Source: Oxytricha trifallax | Taxonomy: Eukaryota; Ciliophora; Spirotrichea; Sporadotrichida; Oxytrichidae | Direction: 5' to 3' | DNA length: 64,000 nt | Assembly (NCBI GenBank): GCA_000711775.1 | Contig: ARYC01000423.1 | Span: forward strand, 88,892-152,891 | Shown here: positions 44,978-57,339 of the stretch, one piece after another | Layout: each line of letters opens with the position of its first letter | Numbering within the stretch: the stretch's first letter is position 1 | The notes under the pieces: model-generated | Told to the model about the DNA's origin: nothing | Seen by the model: only the letters and a program-made list of their open reading frames with translations | Databases searched by the model: none | Program-made: the position numbers and the translations under genes

Positions 44978-46235
44978 GTCTGTTATTTATGAAGAAAATT
45001 AGCTTGATTAAAGTTTAAAGTGCTTAAGTGAACTAATATGCATTTCGAATTTATTAATATTCAAATAATAATTAAATCTACTAATTGTTATTTGGCTCAG
45101 TAAATTCCTCTATTTTAAGATTTTAAATAGGAATATCTTTACTTGTTAATATTGTTAAACTTCCAAGAATAGAATATATATTTTAACTCATTCATATCAA
45201 AATTTATGTCCATTAATTTTAAACATGTACTTTAAATAAATTTTATGTTTTGATAGTATTTCTTAGTTATTAATAATAAACTAAATTATACTCTATTTAC
45301 TTTATTCTTTAAGTGAATTTAAATTGTAGGGAAAATATTTACACAGAACTATAATCTTTAGAATTGATAAGCCAACTTAAATAGAGAGTACCGAGAAGTG
45401 AACATATTCGATAACAATTAAAAAGGAAATGTTCTAGAATTTGATTATATATATTTAATTTTAATTTTAATTTCTACAATATTTATAGGATGTGAGTAAT
45501 ACATGAGAATTAATAAAAAGTATAAATTTTATTATTTTTCAAAATTCATAATAGTAAATGACAAAGGTTAATAAAAATTATTCACATTAAAGTTTTAATA
45601 TAACATCCCCTACTAATTGTTACTTGATAATGGACAAGTCATTTTATTATAAATGATTTAATTTTCTTAAATTTTTCTTGTCCTCATTATTATATATTAA
45701 GGATTTTCTTTCATTTACACTAACTAATCAGTATATAATATATTCTTAGTTATTTTATATATTAGAGTAGATTAAGCATGAAAGCAAATGCTATTTATGG
45801 TTTCTTGAATATATGTTTAATTTTATAAGCACTATCCACATCTAAATATTTTTGTATCGACATGCAGCATAGTAGTTATATTAGCAATTTATGATGTCTT
45901 TATATTAAGTAAGTTTTTATCAAATCCAATGAGTAACAATCCTTACTTTTTAACTAATCAGTTATAATATTCATTATTTTTTATACTTCTGACGCATTAT
46001 TGCCGTAATTGAAAAAATATCTGAAAGGTTAAGTTTAAAGAAAATTACCAAATATTTTGTAAGCTCTTTTATTAAAAATTTAAAATTAAGAATTTTACAA
46101 TATTCATAAGAATAATATAAGTGAATCTAAAAAATATTTAAATAAAATTCTATTTTATAACTTATAGAGAAAAATGTGATAAATATTATTTTATGATGCA
46201 TCATTATTTTATGTTATTTAAATTAATATAAAAAA
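44978..46235. other. AT-rich spacer, no gene recognised
   Basis: No frame with protein-like codon use was found. No inverted copy of the region flanking the methyltransferase gene was seen here that would mark the end of a larger element. Confidence 0.45.
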
Positions 46236-46239
46236 ATAT

Positions 46240-46740
46240 ATATTTTGGGGGTAGTTTTTAGCCTCAAAATTTTATATTCACCCAAGGGGGAGAGATTTAC
46301 CGCCCCAAAAAGGCAGAGTCTTGCTCACATCGGAAGTTTCCTGCCCCATACATAAAAAATGTCATTTTTAAAATTTCTCAAATATTTATCATAAATTATG
46401 GAACAGTAATTTAAAATCAACCATTCAGTATTATTTATAAAAAACTTTAGAATAAATTTAAATTTCAATGAAAATCACAATTATAATTGTTATAAAACAA
46501 TTAATTTAACATTATTATTTATTTTTAATTTGACAAAGAATAATGATATACTTTGACAATTTTATGTTATAATTAAAAATTATTTAGAAAAAGAAAAGGC
46601 TGATAAAATTTGAAATTAATATTTTTATAATATTTTTTATGCTAAAAAATATTAAACTTAATGTTGGGACAGGAAATTTCTGCAAGGGAAGGGAAATATG
46701 GACGGACGAGGAAACTTTCCCCACCTATATTACATATAAT
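46240..46740 (+). repeat. Dispersed ~500-bp repeat with GGAAACTTTCCCC ends (copy 1)
   Basis: Diverged relative of 57340-57800, same orientation. Shared landmarks are GGAAGTTTCCTGCCCC-like blocks near the left, AATTAATGTTGGGACAGG-like sequence and GAAACTTTCCCCACC near the right. The G-rich left end and C-rich right end are partly complementary, so this may be a non-autonomous element with short TIRs. Confidence 0.65.
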
Positions 46741-46749
46741 TTAAATTAA

Positions 46750-47790
46750 ATATTATATATTTTAAAAGCTTTTTTAAAGCTTTATAAATTGTATTAAATT
46801 AAAAATTAACTTTATTGATACAATAAATAAATATGAAAAAAGAAGAAAAAATTAATGCATAAACATATATAAATAAATACACAATATAAACAATGTAAAT
46901 AATTTCGTATTCGAAATATTTTCTTAAGGCAAATAATCTTTTATAGGATTATTCTATAGTCTTTTTAAAAAATAAATATTCTATAGTCTTTTAAAAAAAT
47001 ATTTCATATTCAATATACATTATTAGGCTAGTATACTATTTTGGATAAATTCAATAGTCTCTTAATATAATTCATATTCCCTCTAATTTTACACTGAAAT
47101 TTTTATTTTTAATTAAACTAAATTAATTTTTGGGAATTTTTAGATAATTTTAAAAATGACTTACTTTTTTAATTTCTTGTAATTTCAAAACTCATACTTC
47201 ACAATATCAAAATGACCTCAAAAATACCACATCTTCTAGAAAATTATAGACTACATATTATTAATATTTTTTAAATTTGTAAGATTTGTCCTTGCCTATA
47301 CTTAGTAAAATGAAGAAAAGTGTAATTTTTTGTTAAGAAACGTCCATGACCGATTTCATAAAGTCATCTGTTTAAGGGTATTTTTTTCCTACTAATAAAT
47401 AAATCCTGCATCTTTCCTGTACCTTGAGAAGAAACAAATATGCTCGCAGTGGCAGAATCTAGCATTTTGAGATTTTAGAAATTTCCAAAAAATTACAATA
47501 TTTTTTGAATTTTGGCAATTTTAGAAAACTCATTTTAAACCATGTTCTCGTGCGATACGTGATATCTTAATTTTCACTGAAATTTTAATTTTATTTAAAT
47601 TTAATTAATTTTTTGGAATTTTGAGATAATATTTTAAATGATTTTTTTATCTTTTTATTTTCAATAATTGGTATAATAAGTCAATCACTCTCTTAATCTG
47701 AATGACTTTCTTATATATTCCTTTCTTTTTATATATGTTGGCTATATATTAATCAGAGATATGAAGCTCAGAAAAATGGCGATAAAATAT
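46750..47790. other. AT-rich spacer, no gene recognised
   Basis: No supported coding region or matched repeat seen. Confidence 0.4.
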
Positions 47791-49201
47791 TCACAACTAT
47801 ATTTTCTAGTTAGGTAATTAATTATGATAACCTCTTAAATTATAAACAATCTCTCTTATTGTAGTACTTTAATCTTTTTTTATCAATATTTTTTAGGACC
47901 ACCAATAATTCATATTTGAATGGCTTGGTCTGCAAATAATTTCCTAAATAATTCTAAAAATTATGCTTATTTTTTATTATTTTCGTGTATTTTTATGCTC
48001 GCAAAGTCCTTCAAGAATCATCAACCCAAAGGAATAAATATCCCAAAATTTTAGATTTACTTGATATTAATAAAAGTGTGAGTTAGGCTTTTAAATTAAG
48101 TTGTTATTTGAACATAATGCAAAATTATTACCACATAAGAATACTTCTTAATCGTCTTCAAGCTGTATTTATATGTTATCTGGTTTGATATCTCTATGTA
48201 CTATATCATTATCGTGTAATTCATTAATAAATTGCCAAGAGTGAAATTTGAATTTATTGTTCAATAAATATTTTTACTTTAATAATTCTTCAAAAGTTGT
48301 TTGATAATGCCTTGAAAGTACCATAAGTTTATCCTCATAAACTTTTACCCCAATAATTTTATCTTAGTATTATAATTTTAATTTTGTTAAGTAAAGTTTT
48401 TCCTTATATTCTTTATACAATTACTGAGATGCATTTTAATTCCAATGTGTTTATATCTTATTTACTATAAAATTACCTTGAAAGTTACTTGTCCAAAAGT
48501 GAATTGTACTTAATAAGTAGTCCTGCTTCTTGTGCTTCCCGAATAATATATTAATTCTCTTTTAATTAATTTTTGTTTAATAATTTGATGAAATTTTTCT
48601 AATCAATTCCTTCGCAAGATTATTCACTATTTTTATTAAAAAATGACTATATTCTCTTATATATTTATCTTGATTATATTCCTAGGTTATTCCATGTTTT
48701 TATTTATACTATTTTATTTTTATAACTATTAAATGATCTATCTAAATTTCTCTTTTATTGAAGTTTCATTCAGTATAACTTATCTATCAATTAATTTTAG
48801 CATACTTCTGATTTTATTGCATAATTTTCTAACTATTTGTTTAAATGAGTAAGAAGATGCTTAACATATATCTCTCGTACTATGCAATGTTCAAATTAAC
48901 AATTTAGAAATTTGCTATAAAATTTCCATCATTTTATAAGATATAAGTATATAGTAGGTCGCTTTTTGTGTCTAGATTAGAAATTTTGAAATTATGTTGG
49001 TGTTCTTGATTTTTTTCAAGTTTCACAAATTATTAACTTCGATGGTCTAGCTGTAGTATAAGGATCTTTCTTTTATTAATCACACCATTTAACAAATTTG
49101 TAATCAGTGACATCGAAACTATCTACATTATTGAGTGAATTTATTATCAATTTTTTACCATTTATAATCTCCTGCTGCTAAGGTTTATAGATCCCGAACA
49201 T
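47791..49201 (-). pseudogene. Protein kinase of transposon type, partly decayed
   Basis: ATG at 49201 (MFGIYKPQQQEIINGKK) to TGA 47791-47793 would encode about 470 residues. The amino region contains SLNNVDSFDVTDYKF. A middle frame has AQEAGLLIKYNSLL and LELKCISVIVQRIQGKTLL, typical of a kinase N-lobe. After a frameshift near 48370 comes the C-lobe with NDIVHRDIKPDNI (catalytic loop, 48176-48199) and KFWDIYSFGLMILEGL (helix F). The DFG position reads CGNN, so activity is doubtful. An in-frame TGA near 49032 follows LIICET. Hypotrich TBE elements carry a kinase/zinc-finger ORF of roughly this size, so this is probably a transposon gene rather than a cellular kinase. Confidence 0.75.
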
Positions 49202-49291
49202 TAGTATGATGATAACAAAATTTTATGCTAGTTGTTCATACTTTGTTTATTTTTAATTATGAAAATTATTTTTTAATTATATTATTTATTC

Positions 49292-49370
49292 AAAGTCCGT
49301 TCCTAAGTTTTAAAAACTAAGCAACGTGTTGCTTAGTTCGCCTAAATAAGCAACGGACTCTAAGTATTAT
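49292..49370. repeat. Paired AGTCCGTT motifs next to the kinase gene
   Basis: AGTCCGTTCCTAAG at about 49293 and GCAACGGACT near 49354 are inverted to each other around a CAACGTGTTG palindrome. Similar GTAGGTAACGGACT motifs recur twice at 51826-51870. They may mark element ends 90 bp upstream of the kinase start. Confidence 0.5.
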
Positions 49371-50559
49371 TATAATTTAAATTAAATATTCATTTTTTAA
49401 TATTCAGATACACTATATATGATAAGTTAAAATGTATGATGTAACTTATTATAAATATAATTCTATATATTTCTTCTTCCTTAATTAAAAGTAACTTTTA
49501 ATTAAGAATATATCACATTATAACAATCTGCTTGGACCTTAATTATTTTAATAATTTTTAAGATAAAGTTAATAGATTAATGATTCATTTAAAATATTAA
49601 AATAATATAGCTAAATTCTATTAAGAAAATGCCTAAAATCCTGAATATAGTGCTATATTTTTCTAAATCACCTTATTATAATTTTATATCCACAAAAATT
49701 ACTTAAAAGAAATTAATAAGACAATTCCTAGTATCTTATTATAATTTAATTATTTAAAAATAGATTAAAGATTAAATATTTTTGGAATGTAAGATATTAA
49801 GGAAGCTAACTTGGGGAATATCTAGAATATTGATGCAAGAATTTATTTTAGGAAACTAACTACCAAATATGATTGGTATACATTCCTAAAATTTCATTTT
49901 AAGCTTTAATTACATGTTTATTCTCATTAAAGGGTTACTGTCTTCCATAGTATAAAACTACAACAATGAGATTTATTAAGGATTTCTTGCAGTATAAAAA
50001 TTTTTAATTAAGTAAAAAGATATCATAAATATAGACATGCCTCATTATCCTGAACTCAAAATTTAAAACATATTGGATTAAGTTAAAAATGACAACAATA
50101 TAGTGACACATTTAAATCATTACTCAGACTTGCCATAACTTCCAGAGAGAGAATTTTTTTTTCAAAATTATAGGAACTCTTGCACCCTAATATATTTAAG
50201 ACACTGTTCAGGCATAAAATAAATTAAGGAATCAAAGTTAAATAAATTATTAAATTCAAGATGCAATAGCAATCAAGGGTGAAATATTTTAAGCTATATA
50301 ATAGGAACCTTTGTTTTAAAGTAATTATTTTTTTATATAATTATATTTAAATCTATAGATCATAAGGGTAGAGGGACAGCATTGTTAAAGGTTTAATCAA
50401 ACCAAGAAGATAAATGAACAAGATAAGAAAACACTTTGAACTATTAAAAAATTATAAATAACCAGAAAATTATATTATAATGAGTTAATAAGAGAATGCT
50501 AATAATAATAATTTAAATTTAATAAATAAAAAAAATTATAAAACTATTTAATTTTAAGT

Positions 50560-52410
50560 TTTTTTTAAAAATTCATTTTTAATTTAAAACATGAATAAAT
50601 TATTCTAGTATTTTATATTACCTATTTATTATTGACTATATTTATTCCTTAGTAACATGTTCTATGAAATCATTAATAATATCGAAGTGTCTTTTTTTTT
50701 ACTAAATTTGAAGTTTAATTTTCTTAACAAGAATCTATATCTTTTTATTATATATGAAAACACTTCCTCTATACAAGATATTAGGATGAGTTGGGCGCAT
50801 TGAAAATTATTTCCCAATTATACTAATCAACTTATTATTTTACTTCTCTTGATCTATGTAATTTTAAATTATCCATGAATAACACAATTTTCTGATTTTT
50901 ATAATAATGTGAAAACCTGCTATGCACTCTTGAAGTCTTATTTATTAATTGATTTTTATAATGTACAATAATACTCTAATCCATAATCAAAGCTGATGCA
51001 AACTATTGCTGAAATAGTTTACTATTTTATTCCTAGTTATTCTAGCTCAAAGTTTTCATATATATTACACCAAGCTTTTAACTGTTAGCTATAAGGCTTG
51101 AAGACTATCTCATCAATAAATATAATTTTCTTATTCCCTGATATATTTTTCAGTAAAAAAGATTTAATGCGTTAACTTTGGACATCATAATATATAGTAC
51201 TACAAAATTACAAATGAATAAGTAACCAAAACCTATCTCAATAATTGAGTATATTAAATTTTGTCTTATTAAATTCTCCTAAGCTTGATGCTTAAATTAA
51301 ATAAAAATAATTTAATTATATAATTATTTAAAATACTTCTTTATATCTTTATAGCAGCTATTATTAATATATTTAATTAATATTTTATTGACTCTTATAG
51401 AAATTTTAATAATTATTTGTAAATTAAGGATTCTAGTATTGAAAAATTGATTTTTGTTAGTACTATTTAGATTTATATAATTCTTAAAAGGAATTATATA
51501 GATTCCTTAATTATGTTAAGAAATTAATATTATCCACAAAAGCACCTTAAAAAATTGGTTAAAAAAAATTTCTTTTTATACAATGAATTTTCTTAATTCT
51601 ATATAGAATTTTAAATAGATCATAAATATATGAAATATTAATTACTTACAGTTAATAAAGAATCTTAAATTATCATGAGTTTAAATTTTTCAATAATCTT
51701 ATATATTATTTTAGTGATTTATATTAATTATCTTATCATAATATAATTATGTTATATTCTTAAATGCATAATATTATTTTTTTAATATAAAATAGAATTT
51801 ATATGCGTTTCCTATATTATAAAAGTAGGTAACGGACTTGGTAACATAAATGTAGGTAACGGACTAAGATAAATATTATAAAATTTAAATACTAAAAATG
51901 GCCTAAGTTTTAATCAGAATATAAAAGATGGATTCCTATTTTTAATATCAATTAATTGTCTATATTTTTTAAATCTTTCTTCTTGTATCTTTTATTTCTT
52001 CACTGTAGTTAAATGATATCTTTTCTTTACAATCTTGAATTTAATCCCAAACTTTTTACATATTTTCACAATATGTTTGGACTCATTGAAATATTGAGAT
52101 ATTTCTTATAAATAGAATTTGATTTTGCATTGATTGATAAATGCTATTAATCTTGTAAAAATTACTTTGAAGTAATAAATTAAAGTTGTTATTCAGTCCA
52201 GGATGATTTCATGTGAGACTCTTGAGAATTACTAAACTCTATACCCTAATATTTTGATGCAAATATTTCTAATTTTATTCTTTGATTGATTTATTATTCT
52301 AGAAATGTTTATATAAGATTCATAAATTAATGACTAATGTGCTGGTTGAGTGGTGTGAAACCTAAGGAAGTAGTATTGCTTCTATAATTTTATTGGGAAT
52401 ATTGAAAAGT
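50560..52410 (-). pseudogene. IS630-type transposase, unit 1 copy, split by an insertion
   Basis: The amino part is at about 52410-51930 and the DDE carboxy part at about 51118-50560, separated by 0.8 kb of unrelated AT-rich DNA. The same motifs as in the unit 2 copy are recognisable (FKPYS-type block, MDNLKLHR-type block). Frameshifts are present. Not functional. Confidence 0.6.
51119..51929. other. 0.8-kb segment inserted in the unit 1 transposase
   Basis: Present in unit 1 and absent from the matching point of unit 2 (between about 54200 and 54225). Very AT-rich. It ends with two copies of GTAGGTAACGGACT (51826-51870). It could be an insertion into unit 1 or a deletion from unit 2. No gene in it. 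Confidence 0.55.
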
Positions 52411-52439
52411 TTTTAATTTTATCTATTTATTAATATTAT

Positions 52440-52791
52440 TATTAATTATTGCATATAGCATTTTTAACGAGAATCTCAAAGAAGGATTACATCTCTTAAT
52501 GCCAGAGAGAGATTAGCCAAGTATTTAAGAGTCTTATCATTAATAAGATATCGATAGACGTTGCCAAACTTTTAAAGGTCTCTTTGGCTTAGGATTAAGG
52601 AGCTATCTCTTTAAATTAAATGCTAAAAGACAGTGTGACCTAACAGTAGCAGGATATTTATGGAGTAGTCTTGCAATAGATGTGTAATTTAGAATAGGTC
52701 TGAGTTGATCACTATAATCATCACATCCATATCGCAACTAAAACAATAAATCTATATATTCACTGTCATAAACTGATCCCAAACCTCGCAT
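52440..52791 (-). pseudogene. TBE-type transposase, 5' fragment (unit 1)
   Basis: ATG at 52791 (MRGLGSVYDSEYIDLL) follows the telomeric end by 137 bp. About 85 codons stay open, including SIARLLHKYPATVRSHC, a helix-turn-helix-like segment also found at 54893-55081 and 63250. The frame then breaks near 52540 and similarity to the longer copy at 63250 stops near 52450, so the rest of the transposase is missing. Confidence 0.8.
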
Positions 52792-52928
52792 ATTCTCACT
52801 TAAATTACTGATATTTAAACATTAACCCCTACATAAACCCTATTAAAACCCTAAAAAAGTATGTACTAATAGTCTACTTTTATCAATCAAAAACTCAATC
52901 AAACTACTGAAAGGGTTTTGGGGTTTTG
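52790..52928 (-). repeat. TBE terminal repeat with telomeric sequence (unit 1)
   Basis: GGGTTTTGGGGTTTTG at 52913-52928 is the telomere repeat of hypotrichs. The adjoining TGATAAAAGTAGACTATTAG region matches 63150-63172 in complement. The flanking ATT fits the 5'-ANT-3' target of TBE elements. Confidence 0.85.
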
Positions 52929-53054
52929 ATTCCTAAAATTTCATTGTAAGCTATAATTACATGTTTATTCTCAATAGAGGGTTACTGTCTTCCATAGTAT
53001 AAAAATATAACAATGAGATTTATTGATGATTTCTTGCAGGGTAAAAAATTATTT

Positions 53055-53092
53055 TGGTCACGTGGTCACCGTGGTCATGGTCATGGTCACTT
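53055..53092 (+). repeat. GGTCAC/TGGTCA minisatellite
   Basis: Six to seven imperfect copies of a GGTCAN hexamer, present in unit 2 and absent at the matching place near 49995 in unit 1. Probably a recent local expansion. Confidence 0.7.
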
Positions 53093-53689
53093 AAAATAAG
53101 TAAAAAGAAATCATAAATACAGACGTGCCTCATTTCCTGAACTCTAGATTTAAAACATATTGGATTAAGTTAAAAATGACAACAATATAATGACACATTT
53201 AAATTATTACTCAGACTCGCCATAACCTCCAGTGAGAGAGTTTTTTTTCAAAATTATAGGAACTCTTGCACCCTAATATATTCAAGACACAGTTCAGGCA
53301 TAAAATAAATTAAGGAATCAAAGTTAAATAAATTATTAGAATCAGGATGCAATGTCAATCACGGGTGAAATATTTGAGGCTATATAATAGTAACCTTTTT
53401 TTTAAAGTAATTATTTGTTTATATAATTATATTTAAATCTATAGATCATAAGGGTAGAGGGACAGCATATTTAAAGGTTTAATCTAAACCAAGAAGATAA
53501 ATGAACAAGAAAAGAAAACACTTTGAACTATAAAAAAATTATAAATAACCAGAAATTTATATTATAATGAGTTAATAAGAGAATGCTAATAATAATAATT
53601 TAAATTTAATAAATGAAGATAATTATAAAACTATTTAATTTTAAGTTTTTTAAAAATTCATTCTTAATTTTAAACATGTATAAGTTATT

Positions 53690-54710
53690 CTAATATTCTC
53701 TAATTACTATTAATTATTGACTATATTTATTCTTTATTTACATGTTCTATGGAGTCATTTATAATATCGAAGTGTCTTTTTTTGCTAAATTTGAAGTTTA
53801 ATTTTCTTAACAAGAATCTATATATTTTTTGTATCAATGAAAACACTTCCTCTATACAATGATATTAGGATGAGTAGGGTGCATTGAAAATTATTTCCCA
53901 ATTATACTAATCAACTTATTATTTTACTTCTCTTGATCTATGTAATTTTAAATTATCCATAAATAAACAATTTTCTGATTTTTATAATAATTGTGAAGAC
54001 CTGCAAGGCACTCTTGAAAGTCTTATTTATTAATTGATTTTTATAATGTATAATAATACTCTAATCCATAATCAAAGCTGATGCAAACATTGCTGAAATA
54101 GTTTACTATTTTATTCCTAGTTATTCTAGTTCAAAAATTTCATATATATTACACCAAGCTTTTAACTGTTAGCTATAAGGCTTGAAGACTATCTCATCAA
54201 TAAATGCAATTTTTTATTGCTATTTCTTATATCAACTAATTGTATATATTTTTCAAATCTTTCAACTTCTATCTTTTATATCTTTTGTTTAGTTAAATGA
54301 TATCTTTTCTTTACAATCTTGAATTTAATCTCAAATTTTTTATATATCTTTTTCAACATGAGTGGACTCATTGAAATATTGGGATATTTCTCATTTATAT
54401 AATTTGATTTTTCCTTTATTAATAAATGCCAATAATCTTGTAAAAGTTACTGCGAAGTAATAAATTAAAGTTGTTATTTACTTCAGGATGATTTCATGTG
54501 AGACTCTTGAGAATTACTAAACTATAAACCCTAAACTTTTGATATGCAAATTTTTCTAATTTTATTCTTTGATTGATTGATTTATTATTCTAGAAATGTT
54601 TATATAAGATTCATAAATTAATGACTAATAAGTTAGTTGAGGGATGTGAACCTAAGAGGTATTATTGCTTCTATAATTTGATTGGGAATATTTGAAGTTT
54701 TCATTTTTAT
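53690..54710 (-). pseudogene. IS630-type DDE transposase, unit 2 copy, decayed
   Basis: On the minus strand from an ATG near 54710 (MKTSNIPNQIIEAIIP) the frames carry EKYPNISMSPLMLKKIYKKF, a helix-turn-helix-like block, then FIDEIVFKPYSQQLKAWCN with the first catalytic D, FMDNLKLHRSREVK with the second, and a CIEEVFSLIQKIYRFLLRK block with the final E. This order is diagnostic of IS630/Tc1-type enzymes. At least three frameshifts separate the blocks. It is a different transposase from the TBE-type fragment that follows it at 54745-55081 and from the one at 40089. Confidence 0.7.
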
Positions 54711-54744
54711 CTTTTAATTAATGTTATTATTAAATTTTGGCATA

Positions 54745-55081
54745 CAACATTTTTTACGAGAATTTCATAGAGGGATTACAGCTCTTTATGCCAGAGAGAA
54801 ATTAGCCCAGTATTTAAGAGTCTTATCATTAATAAGATAATCGATAAACGTTGCTAAACTTTTAAAGGTCTCTTTGGCTTAGAATTAAGGTGCTATCTCT
54901 TTAAATTCAATGCTAAAAGACAGTAAGGCCTAACAGTAGCTGATGATTTATGGAGCAGCCTTGCTATAGACGTGCAGCTAAGTATAGGCTTGAGTTGATC
55001 ACTACAATAATCATATCCATATCGAAATTTATATAGTAAATGAATATACTCATTGTCATAAAATGATCTCAAACTTAGCAT
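54745..55081 (-). pseudogene. TBE-type transposase, 5' fragment (unit 2)
   Basis: ATG at 55081 opens 63 codons containing SIARLLHKSSATVRPYC and continues in shifted frames to about 54745, where similarity to the fuller copy at 63250 ends. Same truncation as in unit 1, so the deletion preceded the duplication. Confidence 0.8.
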
Positions 55082-55207
55082 ATAATCACTTATATTACTA
55101 ATACTTTAACCCTAAACCTCTACATAAACCCTATTAAAATCCTAATAAAGTATGCAATAATTATCTATTTTTATCAATCAAACTGCTTAAGGGGTTTTGG
55201 GGTTTTG
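55082..55207 (-). repeat. TBE terminal repeat with telomeric sequence (unit 2)
   Basis: GGGGTTTTGGGGTTTTG ends at 55207 and is followed by AAT. Internal sequence matches the ends at 52928 and 63112. Confidence 0.85.
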
Positions 55208-55214
55208 AATACTT

Positions 55215-57335
55215 ATATGCATTGGTGATATCAACTTTTTCGATGATTGCTGTTTCTCTATTTTATTCTAATTATTGGGATATATATTATATATTTCTTT
55301 GACTATATTGTTGCGAATATTCAACTGATTAGAACCACATACATCAACTTGAGAGATAAAAAGTATAGAATATTGGATTGCGAAATTTGTAAATTATCTG
55401 AATTAAAAATTATAATTTCTTATAACATTCTAAATTCTGAACTATTATCACTTACTTATAAAGCTCTCTGTTATTTATTTAGATTATTTTATTTTATATT
55501 CACACAATCATAAAGACTTAATCATGTCAATATTTAATAATTTTGCTTATAATATATACAATGAGCAATTCAGATATACGGAAATATAATTATATTAATG
55601 GAAAACATTAACTATTATTTTCTAAAATATAAAGATATATATATAATTCAGTTAGAAATTATAAATAATTTTAATTTTCTGGATTAATTTGAATATATAG
55701 ATCAGTAAAATGAATAGATAAAATAAACTATGTAAATGAGTAATTTCATATATTTCTAAGATATTATCAATTTAAATATATTTTTAAGATTTTCAAGTAA
55801 TATTATCTTATGAAAAAATATGAAATGAACTTGAGGTAAATAAATTATATTTAAAAAATCTTAAAAATAAATTTCATCGTTTTTATTATAATTATAATTC
55901 ATTTCATGATTTATTTCTCTTTTATTATGCTTCATCTTTTCATGCTTTAAATTAGACCTTTATATCTTTATCATTTCGTCACTCCTTCGCTTACTTTTTA
56001 CTTATTCTTTTATAAAATTCATACTTAGAAATACCTGCGTTGTTTGAAGATGATTGATACTTTAAATGATTTATGATTTAAATGCTTCATTATTAGCCTC
56101 CTTTTCTTACTCACAGCTATGCTTTTTGTTGAATAAATATCTAGATGTTTTATGTAATTAAAGTTTATTGAGCTTTACTGTGCATCTAGTATTAAAATAA
56201 TTATTATATGTCTGCTATTATTCCCTTATTAATATCAAACCTCAATATTTAACAAATTAATAAACTCTATAAATAAAATATTATTAGATACTAACATATT
56301 GTGAATTCATACAAAAGATATGCTCAAAATTTTTTTATAAATAATTAGTAATAAATAAGATCCTCTAAATGAGAAATTAAAGCAAATTCAATTAATCATC
56401 CTTATATATACATATATATATATATATCAAATAATTGATATTTTCCTGTAAAATCTATACATATAGTTTTGAGAATTTGTCTCTCGATAAAGTTTAAATA
56501 AGCAGCGGTTATAATTTCAATTGTATTTACAATGTTTAAATCTATATTCTAAAAACTTTTGGTTTGGAATGTAGGTTGCATGTATCGAGAAAAGCAGACA
56601 AGCAGTAGTTGATAACTTTGGTTCAAACACACTAAATTCTCAGTATAACATATCATATTAGAATCATTGAAGACAGCTGATATATAAAAGGATAAACAAA
56701 CACTTATAAATTATTAAAATATTGCTATTTTTATTAGAAACTCAAATAGAAAATGCAGAGATAACTACAACCAATGCTACATTAATTACTTCAAATAATA
56801 AGTTAGGTTTAATATTGAAAATAGATTAAAAAAAAACCGCATTATAATCCCATTATTTCAAATTTAACATATTAAATAAATGAAATTAGGAATTATCACT
56901 TTTTTAAATTGAAAATTTCGATAAATTTAGTGTAAAAGTAGATCATAAATTGGCAATATAAAACGAACAAAAAGTATTAATGATCGTTATTTATTTATTC
57001 AAGAAGGAATATTTTGTCATTTAATGAATAAAAAACGAAATTTAGATCATTCATACATGATGGAAGCTCAAAGATATGTATTAAGATCTTCTATTAAAAT
57101 TTAATTTATTTTCAATTTATAATTTAAAAAAAGGCATATCATTGACTTTAATATAACTTTTAACTTCTTATAACATTTGGGTAGAATTCTGTCAAAATAG
57201 CATAAAAATCATGAATAGTAAAAACCTTAATATAAAGTAATATTTAAATGAAAATTATATTAAAACTATTATAATGTAATATTCAAAATTTAATTGATTT
57301 TTTATTTTATTATAATTAATTTTGTTTGAAATAGT
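55215..57335. other. AT-rich spacer, no gene recognised
   Basis: An 88-codon ATG-led frame at 55247-55513 is made of Ile, Leu, Phe, Tyr and Lys and looks like AT-rich chance, though a membrane-like short protein cannot be excluded. A (TA)n tract lies near 56403-56428. Confidence 0.4.
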
Positions 57336-57339
57336 AGAT

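Larger units (their letters stand above)
49880..52928 (-). mobile_element. Tandem duplication unit 1: IS630-type transposase plus TBE end
   Basis: 49885-51118 corresponds to 52930-54200 and 51930-52928 to 54225-55207, at high identity over most of the length. Unit 1 differs by about 0.8 kb of extra sequence at 51119-51929 that splits the transposase. The right end is TBE-like: AAGGGTTTTGGGGTTTTG up to 52928, then ATT. The joint between the units falls exactly after this telomeric end. Confidence 0.75.
52929..55207 (-). mobile_element. Tandem duplication unit 2: IS630-type transposase plus TBE end
   Basis: Second copy of the unit at 49880-52928, without the 0.8-kb extra segment. It starts directly after the ATT that follows the telomeric end of unit 1 and finishes with GGGGTTTTGGGGTTTTG at 55207, followed by AAT. 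A 40-bp run of GGTCA/TGGTCA repeats near 53055-53092 is present here but not in unit 1. Confidence 0.75.

Noticed and set aside
55247-55513. 88-codon ATG-led frame with membrane-like composition
   Set aside because: Built almost entirely of Ile, Leu, Phe, Tyr and Lys from AT-rich codons, with no homologous feature or context; chance is sufficient.
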